Of a stretch of 35,255 nucleotides of DNA, positions 8,726 to 16,732 are shown one piece after another. How positions within the stretch are numbered: the stretch's first letter is position 1; every line of letters begins with the position of its first letter. Source of the stretch: CAYOOT01 sp964405665 (GTDB lineage Bacteria; Bdellovibrionota_C; UBA2361; SZUA-149; CAZDWZ01); the NCBI GenBank assembly GCA_964405665.1, contig CAYOOT010000020.1, positions 1 to 35,255 of the forward strand, given 5' to 3'. The notes beneath the pieces are model-generated. The model worked only from the letters and a program-made list of their open reading frames with translations. It did no database searches and was not told the origin of the DNA. The position numbers were made by a program, and so were the translations under genes.

Positions 8726-9712
8726 ATGCCTATTTCGAAAAATCGAAAAAAATCTCAACAGAAAACTCATACTAATGGCTTTGAGAAAATAAAGCAAAAT
8801 TCTGCAGAAGTGTCCAAAGATTCTCCTTTAAAAGCAAGAGAAATAATTAAAAGAAATCCTTTTAAAGAGTTTGTAATTTTGCTTTATGAAAACGATGCTG
8901 AGTTATTAAAGCAATTTATTTCTTATTTACCTTTAGTGATTTCGGCCTGGGTTTTAGGAGGCTTGGCAATCAAGGATGCTACTGCTTTTGGTTTGTTAAT
9001 GAGTATAATGTTGCTTGCTCATTATTTGGAATTAATTTTTAAAGGAAGACTTCCTTATGCCTTTACTAAAAGAAAACAGTATCTAGCCCATTCTTTGGCA
9101 GTTCTTCTAACTTTGTTTTTTGTTTTTTATACTGCAAACTTTTTTGCAGCTGCCTTATTAGGACTTTATTATTTATTTTGTTTAGTGCCGATATATATTC
9201 CCAAAAACAAAGTAAAAAATATTTTTATAAATTTATTTTCTTTGATTTCCAGAATGTCTTTGCTTGCTCTTTTGGGGGGATTTTGCCAAACCAAAGAATT
9301 CTTTTTGCCTAGTATTATTTTGGGATTTATTCCTGGAGCTTTTTTGCTAGCGGCAGAAGTGGCTTTATATTCGGAAGTATTTTTAAAGGAAGGCTGGAAA
9401 CGCTCTTATTTTCATCCCCAAAAAAACAAAGAAGGTGGAGTAGAGAAATTACAGGTTCGTCCATTGGGACTTTCTCGGCTTTTTGTTTTACTTTTGGTAA
9501 TGGGACCGCTGGTGCCTGTTTCACTGGTGCCTTTTGGCTTGTTGTATGATTCGTTCATTTTAGCAATTCTTCCCCTTTACTTTATGCCGAATATGGCCAA
9601 TTCTTTTATGGAAGAGTTAAAGCCGGATAAAAAGCTGGGGATGATCTCGCTAAATTTTGCACTCTTAGAATCTCTTTTGGTCTTGATTGCCGGTTTGATT
9701 GCTGCCAGTTAA
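8726..9712 (+). CDS. Polytopic membrane protein, 328 aa, possibly quinone-related
   Basis: The N-terminal 55 residues are Lys/Ser-rich and cytoplasmic-looking; the rest holds about eight or nine hydrophobic segments (for example LPLVISAWVLGGLAI, SLAVLLTLFFVFYTANFFAA and a final LLESLLVLIAGLIAAS). Divergent placement next to ubiE made me test for a UbiA-type prenyltransferase such as MqnP, but the two Asp-rich motifs (NDxxDxxxD and DxxxD types) are not visible, so I leave the function open. No Shine-Dalgarno is seen before ATG 8726; a leaderless message or a start further downstream in the charged N-terminal region is possible. Confidence 0.8.
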   Translation: MPISKNRKKSQQKTHTNGFEKIKQNSAEVSKDSPLKAREIIKRNPFKEFVILLYENDAELLKQFISYLPLVISAWVLGGLAIKDATAFGLLMSIMLLAHYLELIFKGRLPYAFTKRKQYLAHSLAVLLTLFFVFYTANFFAAALLGLYYLFCLVPIYIPKNKVKNIFINLFSLISRMSLLALLGGFCQTKEFFLPSIILGFIPGAFLLAAEVALYSEVFLKEGWKRSYFHPQKNKEGGVEKLQVRPLGLSRLFVLLLVMGPLVPVSLVPFGLLYDSFILAILPLYFMPNMANSFMEELKPDKKLGMISLNFALLESLLVLIAGLIAAS

Positions 9713-9866
9713 TTAAGCAATTTCAAGAGATTATCAATTTGCTAAGCACTTCAAAATTAAGCTTAATAATTAATTTCGAGAGAACAGTTTTTCTAGTTAA
9801 ATTTCTCAAAAACTTTGTCGATACTTATAAGTAAGAAGTAGGTTTTTTTACTTAAAGGTTAATTAA

Positions 9867-10328
9867 ATGGCGCAAAGGCCAGTTAAAAAAAGTTTTGGGA
9901 AAACATTATTCGGATTAATGTTTTCCTTTTTTATGCTTTCTGGAATCTTGTTGGCAGCATTAGATCTTAGTTTTGCGATGTATCAGTACCTGTCTTTTGT
10001 AAAAACCTTAGAAAAAGGGGTGCAGTTTGCGGCAAAAGTTATTCCTGCAGAAAGTATTAATTTTACTGAAGTGAGCTTTGTCAGTAAAAAAGAAGAAACG
10101 CTCAAGCAGTATCTAGAAGTCCTTTTGGGTTCGCAGGGCTTTAATATGCAAGCGATAAATATTAGCACAAAAACATTAGCTGCCGGACAAATTTTTGTCA
10201 GTATTGAAAAGAAGTATTATTCGCTTTTTGGATTTTTCAACAATATTCCGATTGAAGTTAAAGGAACTGCTTATTTGCCCAAAAGTCAAAATCACTTTAA
10301 GCAAGAAATTGCCTTAATCAGGTCTTAG
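9867..10328 (+). CDS. TadE-like pseudopilin-type protein, 153 aa
   Basis: After a short basic N terminus, one hydrophobic segment (about 13-36) runs into DLSFAMYQYLSFVKTLEKGV and QFAAK, which is the pattern of TadE-like minor pilins: a membrane helix, an aromatic-rich turn, then an amphipathic helix ending in a small-residue motif. The remaining 100 residues would be extracytoplasmic. No prepilin peptidase site typical of Tad systems is obvious and no other tad gene is in the window, so the assignment is tentative. A palindromic ACTTATAAGT lies at about 9822-9831 ahead of the gene. It converges with the next gene and the two overlap by 11 bases at their 3' ends. Confidence 0.6.
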   Translation: MAQRPVKKSFGKTLFGLMFSFFMLSGILLAALDLSFAMYQYLSFVKTLEKGVQFAAKVIPAESINFTEVSFVSKKEETLKQYLEVLLGSQGFNMQAINISTKTLAAGQIFVSIEKKYYSLFGFFNNIPIEVKGTAYLPKSQNHFKQEIALIRS

Positions 10329-10845
10329 TCTCAGTACTTTGTTTTGCTGCATGTTGTGGTTCGCAGCAACTATGGGGATGATTGTTATTTTTTGCCTGAG
10401 CCTGGAATATCGGAGAACTGGTAATAGTTAAAACCGATTGGCAGGCTAACTCAATGCAAATTAAATCCCTTGGTCCAAGCTTAATTCTTCTTCTTTCATC
10501 TTCGGAACGTCCAGAGACGATTCTCAGCCAGGTAACTTCTTCGCCAGAAAGCGCACCAAGGTTGCCTTTTGGCTTATCTCGATAAAGTTTAATTAAGATA
10601 TCACCATCGTTTCCCCTCATAATCACGTTTTCATCCAAAGATTCAACGCCATAAAGAAACGCCCGAGCAGTTGCCCATAATCCGCCTAGGGCTTCCAGGG
10701 GCAGCAAAATATCACAGGCTCCTGCATGTTCTGGACTCTCTGGTTTAGTATTTATTGGAGTATAAATTAATCTTAGGCCGCTTGTTTGGGGAATTAGTTG
10801 CAGCTTTCCGAAAGATTTTGAGATATTAAAACTTAAATTATTCAT
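10318..10845 (-). CDS. Hypothetical protein, 175 aa, with Cys/His tail
   Basis: I do not recognise this protein. I choose the ATG at 10843-10845 (MNNLSFNISK), which has a clear AAAAAGGG ribosome site, over a start 25 residues upstream that lacks one. The body has no signal or membrane segment and looks like a compact mixed alpha/beta domain (ACDILLPLEALGGLWATARA; then VTWLRIVSGRSEDERRRI and LGPRDLICIELACQSVLTI). The last 25 residues are polar with NNNHPHSCCEPQHAAK, a His/Cys cluster that might bind a metal. The leader TTTTTAAAAAGG matches that of the gene at 2530-3117. Confidence 0.65.
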   Translation of the reverse strand: MNNLSFNISKSFGKLQLIPQTSGLRLIYTPINTKPESPEHAGACDILLPLEALGGLWATARAFLYGVESLDENVIMRGNDGDILIKLYRDKPKGNLGALSGEEVTWLRIVSGRSEDERRRIKLGPRDLICIELACQSVLTITSSPIFQAQAKNNNHPHSCCEPQHAAKQSTETKT

Positions 10846-10968
10846 AACCCTTTTTAAAAACCAGTATACCGACCGAGCCTCAAGCTTAAGAGTATATAGT
10901 ATTAACATCGAACAAATCAAAAGTATTCTTTAAATTTTGACTGGAAAGGGCGGATTAGGGCGTATTAT

Positions 10969-13464
10969 TTAGTGTAATTTTTTATTAACAAGCAATAAAA
11001 TCATTCCTATTTGATAACCAAGGGCGGCGGCCATGAGGGCAACTTTAAAGCCAAAAAATAAGGCAATAAAAACAGTAGCAGAGGATCCCATAACTGTGGC
11101 ATAGCCGTTTATTCCCCAAGCCCAGGCAACGAGTTGGCGGCGATTATATTCATCTTTTATTGAATTTTCTATTAATTTAAGTCCGAGGTTAAAAGGCATT
11201 CCCATTAAGATCCCCAGAGGCAAAATGAAGAGGATTGCCAAAGACATTCGAGGCAAGAAAGAGTAAGCGAGAAATTTTTCAAAAAGCATTGGTGTAACAT
11301 TACTCTCAAAAAGAATAAAAAATAAAATTGCCAAAGTTGAAAGCATAATATTTTTTCTAATCTTTGTTTTATCAAAAGAATTACTAAGAATACTTCCTAT
11401 TCCTGCTCCTAAAAGTAGAGCAACTAAAATTGTTGTGATCGAATAAGCAGGATGTCCGAGAAAAAGAATATAACGTTTCATCAAGCAGATTTCCACAACA
11501 ATAAAATTAAAACCAAGTGCGGCATAAAAAATCATGTAATTAAAAAATCCCGGCAATTTAATTGCTCCGCGAGCAAAAAGGACTAAAGGAGTTGCCACAA
11601 ATAATAATGCCAAAAGAGCAGAGACAGCAAAGATTGCGATGTAAGGAAGATCTCCTCGGGGAATAATGCCGCGCCATTTTTCATCATTTCGTTGATGAAA
11701 TTCTTGGGGAAGTTCCGAACTTAATTCTACTTTGCCGAATTTGGCTAAATGTTCAATAAAGGGTTGATCGTCGGTTGCCGGGGAAAGGTTAACATTGAAG
11801 CTATTATAGTAATGTTTTTGTTTTTCCGGACTACTTTCTAAAACTTTTTTATATAAATTATCTTTAGGATGAAGTGGATTCCAAAGCACCAATTCGCGGC
11901 CATAATGAAGAAGTGGTGTTAAATATGAAAGCAGTTTATCAGCTTCTTCTTCGGTCCAAGGTTGTTTTTTTAAGTAAAATCCTTGAAAGGCCATGTACTC
12001 GCCGTTAGTAATTAAAAGATGTTGTTCTGGATTGCTAATGCCTAATTCACGGAGGGCTTCGATTGCAGTTAAAGCCACTCTTAATGTTGCTCCACGATGA
12101 AGAGCCAGAACTCCGTTAGGAGTGAGATGTCTATAGTATTCTTTAAAGGCTTCTTTAGTAATCAGAAAAGTTTCTGTAAGATTTATGGCTCCGGAAGCAA
12201 TAGCGACAGGAGTGTAATTATTTACAAATTGAATGATATCGTAATTATTTTCCGGCTGTCTTTTCATGAAGGCCCTGCCTTCATCGTTTACGAAATTAAC
12301 TTTGGGATTCTGATAAAGATGGCCCATGTAATCTGCAAATCGTGGAGAGTTAGCAAACGATACAATCGAGGGATCCATTTCTACGGCATCAATATGTTTT
12401 GCTCCGTGAGATAAAGCAAATAAGACTTCTTTCCCGCCGGAGGGTCCGATGATTAAAGAATTCGGTGCGGAATCATTCTTCAAAAAATCGACAGCGCCAA
12501 TACTTTCATTGGTTTGAGGTTTTAAAGTTTCTAAATTTCCATCCCAAGGAAGTATTATTGAAGCATTTGTTCCACCATCAATCCAAACACCGAGCATTCT
12601 TTGTCCTTTTAGTGGTCCGGTATTAGGCTTGTGTTTTGCAATATCAACTCTAGAAAGAGCACTCCATTTAGTATCAAGAAGCCAGCCCTTTTTAAGAATT
12701 TCATTGAACCTTCGTTTGCTTTGGTAAAATTTTAAAGGCATTAAATCGCTTGTGAAAAAGGATGTTCCGCTGAGCAATATAATTAAAGCCAAACTAACTC
12801 TGTTCATTTTTATTTGGGAAGGATTGGAGAAAAGCATTGAGGCAACAAGAGCCAATACCCCAGCAATAATTATTAAACCTTCGCCTCCAAAAAAATTAAT
12901 TAAACCCAGCATTAAAAAAGAACCAACCGCGGCACCTATTAAATCCACACCGTAGAGTTTCCCGGAACTTTCCAAATATTTGCTAAAAATAGTTACCAAG
13001 GACATGCCGCCAAGAAAAAAAGGCAGCATGATCGCCAGTTCCCAACAGAGTAAATAAAGATAATTCAAGGGATGTCGATGAAACTGCCACATCTGAAAAG
13101 GAACATGAGTGATTACAAAATAAGCAAAGACAATTGCGATTCCTGATGCCAGGCAAAATAAAGCAGGAGTTGCCGAAATATTTTCTTTTTTTCTCAAGCC
13201 TAAGAAAACACCGCTTAAGCCAAAACCAAACAAAGCTGTGCTCACCACCATAAAAGCAATGTTGCCCCAAAGAATGACAGAAAAAATTCTAGTTAATGAG
13301 ACTTCAAAAAGAAGTAGAGCTGCTGATAAAAGAAATACTCCCAGGTAGGTATCAAATTTGGGAATTTTAATTAGAGTGTTTTCTATAGGTTGCTGATCGG
13401 CAGGATTTTTATTTTCTTTTTGATCGCTAGCTTGAATTTTTTGTGCAGTATTTTCTGAAGACAT
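10969..13464 (-). CDS. Membrane-embedded spermidine-synthase-like protein, 831 aa
   Basis: An N-terminal block of about seven membrane helices (beginning TYLGVFLLSAALLLFEVSLT) is followed by a soluble Rossmann methyltransferase/aminopropyltransferase-like domain with LIIGPSGGKEVLFAL, HIDAVEMDPSIV and VNDEGRAFM, then by a second block of five or six helices. This architecture is known from many proteobacterial proteins annotated as spermidine synthase-like; whether they transfer aminopropyl groups in vivo is mostly unproven. I place the start at ATG 13462-13464 (MSSENTAQK); the longer form would need a GTG at 13507-13509. No other polyamine gene is adjacent, so the substrate is unknown. Confidence 0.85.
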   Translation of the reverse strand: MSSENTAQKIQASDQKENKNPADQQPIENTLIKIPKFDTYLGVFLLSAALLLFEVSLTRIFSVILWGNIAFMVVSTALFGFGLSGVFLGLRKKENISATPALFCLASGIAIVFAYFVITHVPFQMWQFHRHPLNYLYLLCWELAIMLPFFLGGMSLVTIFSKYLESSGKLYGVDLIGAAVGSFLMLGLINFFGGEGLIIIAGVLALVASMLFSNPSQIKMNRVSLALIILLSGTSFFTSDLMPLKFYQSKRRFNEILKKGWLLDTKWSALSRVDIAKHKPNTGPLKGQRMLGVWIDGGTNASIILPWDGNLETLKPQTNESIGAVDFLKNDSAPNSLIIGPSGGKEVLFALSHGAKHIDAVEMDPSIVSFANSPRFADYMGHLYQNPKVNFVNDEGRAFMKRQPENNYDIIQFVNNYTPVAIASGAINLTETFLITKEAFKEYYRHLTPNGVLALHRGATLRVALTAIEALRELGISNPEQHLLITNGEYMAFQGFYLKKQPWTEEEADKLLSYLTPLLHYGRELVLWNPLHPKDNLYKKVLESSPEKQKHYYNSFNVNLSPATDDQPFIEHLAKFGKVELSSELPQEFHQRNDEKWRGIIPRGDLPYIAIFAVSALLALLFVATPLVLFARGAIKLPGFFNYMIFYAALGFNFIVVEICLMKRYILFLGHPAYSITTILVALLLGAGIGSILSNSFDKTKIRKNIMLSTLAILFFILFESNVTPMLFEKFLAYSFLPRMSLAILFILPLGILMGMPFNLGLKLIENSIKDEYNRRQLVAWAWGINGYATVMGSSATVFIALFFGFKVALMAAALGYQIGMILLLVNKKLH

Positions 13465-13575
13465 GAGTTGACTCTTACAAGTATTTTTAAAGGGTTGGGA
13501 AAATAGCACCTTATTACTGCCAATACAATGGCAAACTTAAGCAATTAATTCTATTATATTTTTTAAACATCCATT

Positions 13576-14841
13576 AATTCTCAATGACATAAAGTTAAGA
13601 TAGAAAAAAAATAAATTGCAATCATATTTAAGCAAATACGCGATAATTAAGAACATAGATAATCAATAAAATAAATAATTAATGAGTTTAATATGTATGA
13701 TTTATCAGTAGAAAGTGAAAAATATCTTTGGTTTATTACTACAAGAACGCTTAATGAAAGACTTTGGTTTATAAATAATCCTATCTTAGAATATTATATT
13801 TTAGCATTTCTTGCTAAATATTCTAAAATCTATGAAGTTGAGTTATATGCTTTTTGTTTAATGGGGAATCATTATCATCTGCTTGCAAGATTTCCTAAAA
13901 GAAATAGAGCTTCATTTTTAAGATGCTTGAATTCTATAATCGCAAAGTTAGTATCTTCTTATGTTTCAAATTATCCTGGAGGTAAGCTTTGGGGGAGAAG
14001 AGCAAAAGTGCAAGCAGTGCCGGTTACTAGTTGTTGCATAGATACTTTTTTATATTCAGCATTAAATCCCACAAGCACAGGTTTGGTTAAAGATCCAAAA
14101 GATTATCCGAGTTATAATAGTTTTAATGATGCAATCGAGAATAAAGTTATAACCTTCAAAATGTTGAATCGTTCTAAATACTATAAGCGGAAACAGTATG
14201 ATGTGGATGCAAAAAAGCAAGATTTCATAGAAACATATTATTTAAGTTTTAAAAGACTTCCTATTTATCAAAATATTTCTCAAAATCAATATAAAGAAAT
14301 TATGTTAAAAAAGTATGAAGAGAAAAGAAAAGATTTAATTAAAGATAGACAAGATAAAGGTAAAAATTTTCCTTTAGTAAAAAAGATCTTAAAAATATCA
14401 GCAGGAGCAAAGCCATATCAATCTAAAAAAAGCACAAAAGAATCAAAACGTCCATTGATTCTTACTAGGTGTTATGAAACTAAGAAAGAATATTTAAGTT
14501 GGTATTTTAATATTGTGGAAGCATTTAGGAATGCAGCAAGTAAATTTAAAAATGGAATAATGCATGCAGTTTTTCCTATAGGAACTTATCGACCCATTAC
14601 ATGCAATCTCTGAGACATGTTTTTAGGAAATATAATAAAGAAGAAGGTCTAAGTTGCCTATTTATTTTTTATATAATCTAATTTACTCTAATATTCTTTC
14701 TGAATTCAATGTTTATTAAAGAATTAATTCTTTAATTTTTCATAAGTTAAAATTAAAATAATATAATATTTCAAATACAAACAATTTTAAAGTATGTTTA
14801 ACGATAAAATTTTATCTTTTTACATCATGTCTCTGAGAATT
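13576..14841 (+). mobile_element. RAYT transposase unit with imperfect terminal inverted motifs
   Basis: The unit holds the RAYT gene (13693-14613) and AT-rich flanks. AATTCTCAATGACAT at 13576-13590 matches, inverted, 13 of 15 bases of 14827-14841 (AATTCTCAGAGACAT when read on the minus strand). A third, related copy (AATCTCTGAGACAT) spans the RAYT stop at 14605-14618 in the same orientation as the left copy. The right copy ends only 11 bases before the stop of the coupling-protein gene. The 213 bases from 14614 to 14826 hold no gene; they include the AT-rich palindrome GATAAAATTTTATC at 14803-14816. The exact ends are my inference from the motif pair. Confidence 0.5.
13693..14613 (+). CDS. 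REP-associated tyrosine transposase (RAYT, Y1/HUH family)
   Basis: This 306-residue protein carries the Y1-transposase signature CLMGNHYHLLARF, with the HUH metal-binding triad at H60-Y61-H62, followed by a region with LNSIIAKLVSSYVSNYPGG, LWGRR and FLYSALNPTSTGLVKDPKDY, which matches the RAYT pattern around the catalytic tyrosine and the NPvraGLV-like motif. A Lys-rich C-terminal tail of about 130 residues follows. RAYTs cut and join single-stranded DNA at REP palindromes, typically beside a GTAG or GGAG tetranucleotide. Codon use is more AT-rich than the neighbours, which suggests later arrival. Several palindromes in the window could be substrates. Confidence 0.88.
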   Translation: MYDLSVESEKYLWFITTRTLNERLWFINNPILEYYILAFLAKYSKIYEVELYAFCLMGNHYHLLARFPKRNRASFLRCLNSIIAKLVSSYVSNYPGGKLWGRRAKVQAVPVTSCCIDTFLYSALNPTSTGLVKDPKDYPSYNSFNDAIENKVITFKMLNRSKYYKRKQYDVDAKKQDFIETYYLSFKRLPIYQNISQNQYKEIMLKKYEEKRKDLIKDRQDKGKNFPLVKKILKISAGAKPYQSKKSTKESKRPLILTRCYETKKEYLSWYFNIVEAFRNAASKFKNGIMHAVFPIGTYRPITCNL

Positions 14842-14851
14842 CTTAGGCCCC

Positions 14852-16732
14852 TTATTTTGAATTTTCTGGGAGGGAGGGAGAAGCGATTTCTTTAATTGTG
14901 GCTTTTGTCGCTTTTAATCTGAAAGGCCCTTGTTTTTTTTCTATTTTATTTTTTAAAGACTGCTCTTCGGTTTGCTTCTCTTCCATAACTTCTGTAGGGG
15001 GAATTGGCAAAGCCTCTTCCTCGCTGTTTGCTAAAGCAGCTTTTTTTGTTTCGTCCTGCTCCAGAGAAAAGATATAATCGTTAACCCAATCGGCAAGACC
15101 CACTTCATCATGCTCGATACTTTGGTGGCGAACAAGATGATTTCTTCCATCCCAAGTCGGAGGTAAATCCGATTCAAACCAAATCGTTCTTCCTTTACAA
15201 ATTCTTCCGTCTCCCATGTCAAACCAGGCCAGACCTTTCTCGGCCGACATTTCATGTTTTAATTCTTCTGAACTCACCAGCTCACTAGCCCTGCTACTCC
15301 AAGTGCTCATGTCTTTTGCAGTTTGATTATCTCCCACTTGCATCACAACCTTGAGACTGACATTGGCAATAACTCTTTCGTAAAATTGTTTGCTTAATCC
15401 CATTTTCTCGTCCATTAGTCCGGCAACAGATTGCGCACCAAAAAGCATCGCAAAACGTCCCTTTCTTGCTAGCTCAAAAAGATTGGCCCAGGTTGGTCCA
15501 AAAGTGGAGGCACCTTCATCAATCACTACTAAGTGAGGATCTTCCAAGCGTTGACTTCTATCGGAAGTTATTTCTCCAATTGAAACTTCTAAATCTTCTC
15601 GAAAAACTTTAACCATCCGGGAAGCACTTTCTGCTTCTTCTAAACGAGGAAGCATGTAGTAGATAATTTTTCCTTTTTTTATGGCAGCGGTTAGAGACAG
15701 ATCGCTGCGATTTGTGCAGAGCATTGCCCCGCTTTGTGAATGTGCAATGGAATGTAGTTCGGAGGCGATACCCCTTAGATTATCGGCAACACGCATTTGA
15801 TCGATATTTCCTTTGGCGCTACGATAAGTGCTAGCAAGATGTCCCAGCTCAATCATTGCATTTTTTTCACCGCGCTCACTAAGCATTTCTCTTAGTCTGG
15901 GATAAGCAACATTAAAAGCAGAAAGACAAGAAGCTACATCTTTGATCGACCAAGCAAGTCCTAGTGTTTCCAAAGAGCGCACTACGCGATAAATTGCATC
16001 TGCCGCCAGGCGATCGTAGTGCTTGGTAACACTTTGGTCAGATGTTACCGGAAGTCCACAACGCAGCACCTTTCTTGCTTTAACATCGGCTTTTTGATTG
16101 GTCAGGACAAAATTATAGGAAAATACGGGGTCAAAAGGATCCACTACAATCAGATCCTCAATTCTTCCTGTTAGCAAAGCCATTAAAATAATATCAGCAA
16201 GGGTCCCAGCATCTCTTTTTGCATCGATAAATGTCAATCCGCTTGCTCTGGCCCGCGCCATTTGCTGAAACATGATTCCTTCCAACCAGAGAGTTTTTCC
16301 CACTCCAGTTTTTGCAAATACGCAAGCATGGGTACAGAGATCTTCATCATTGACCCAAATAGGTTTTCCCGAATCCAACTCAAAGCCCACTAGATATTTA
16401 TCGAGCATTACCTTTCCTTCGGCTTTGGCAAGCTCCATTGCTTCTTTAAAAGCTTCTCTTCTTGGAGGAGCCCCTAAAACTTTTTTCCCCGATCTTCTTT
16501 TGGACTCTTTATTTCTTTCCTTTTCCAGATGATCCATTCTTCCTTGATGAATACTGTAATGAAAAATGCAAACAGCAGGAGCTATGGCAAAAATTAAATA
16601 AAATAGGAATTGTGAAAAATGAAGATTAATTGAAAAAGAAATTATTAGAACACTGATCATAGATGCAGCAAGCGCAATATTTCTTAATTTCCGACACTGC
16701 TTTGTTTCACTTGAGGCAAATTCGTTTTTCAT
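14852..16732 (-). CDS. Type IV coupling protein ATPase (VirD4/TraD/DotL-like)
   Basis: This 626-residue protein should bring substrates to the T4SS channel at the inner membrane. Two membrane segments lie at about 18-35 and 40-58. The motor domain has Walker A AKTGVGKT (140-147; the first position is Ala where Gly is usual) and Walker B LVVIDE (401-406), with TFIDAKRD and DPFDPVFSYNF between as in the TraG/TraD/DotL group. The C-terminal 60 residues are charged and probably disordered. It starts inside the stop of the upstream gene (TAATG, 16730-16734), so the two are translationally coupled, as DotL and DotM genes often are neighbours. It is shorter than Legionella DotL. Confidence 0.9.
   Translation of the reverse strand: MKNEFASSETKQCRKLRNIALAASMISVLIISFSINLHFSQFLFYLIFAIAPAVCIFHYSIHQGRMDHLEKERNKESKRRSGKKVLGAPPRREAFKEAMELAKAEGKVMLDKYLVGFELDSGKPIWVNDEDLCTHACVFAKTGVGKTLWLEGIMFQQMARARASGLTFIDAKRDAGTLADIILMALLTGRIEDLIVVDPFDPVFSYNFVLTNQKADVKARKVLRCGLPVTSDQSVTKHYDRLAADAIYRVVRSLETLGLAWSIKDVASCLSAFNVAYPRLREMLSERGEKNAMIELGHLASTYRSAKGNIDQMRVADNLRGIASELHSIAHSQSGAMLCTNRSDLSLTAAIKKGKIIYYMLPRLEEAESASRMVKVFREDLEVSIGEITSDRSQRLEDPHLVVIDEGASTFGPTWANLFELARKGRFAMLFGAQSVAGLMDEKMGLSKQFYERVIANVSLKVVMQVGDNQTAKDMSTWSSRASELVSSEELKHEMSAEKGLAWFDMGDGRICKGRTIWFESDLPPTWDGRNHLVRHQSIEHDEVGLADWVNDYIFSLEQDETKKAALANSEEEALPIPPTEVMEEKQTEEQSLKNKIEKKQGPFRLKATKATIKEIASPSLPENSK

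Noticed and set aside
8726..9712. UbiA-type prenyltransferase MqnP
   Set aside because: No Asp-rich substrate-binding motifs are visible; only the membrane topology and position would support it.
14803..14816. GATAAAATTTTATC as a terminator for the RAYT gene
   Set aside because: The stem is almost all A-T and 190 bases past the stop; the short T-run after it is weak support.
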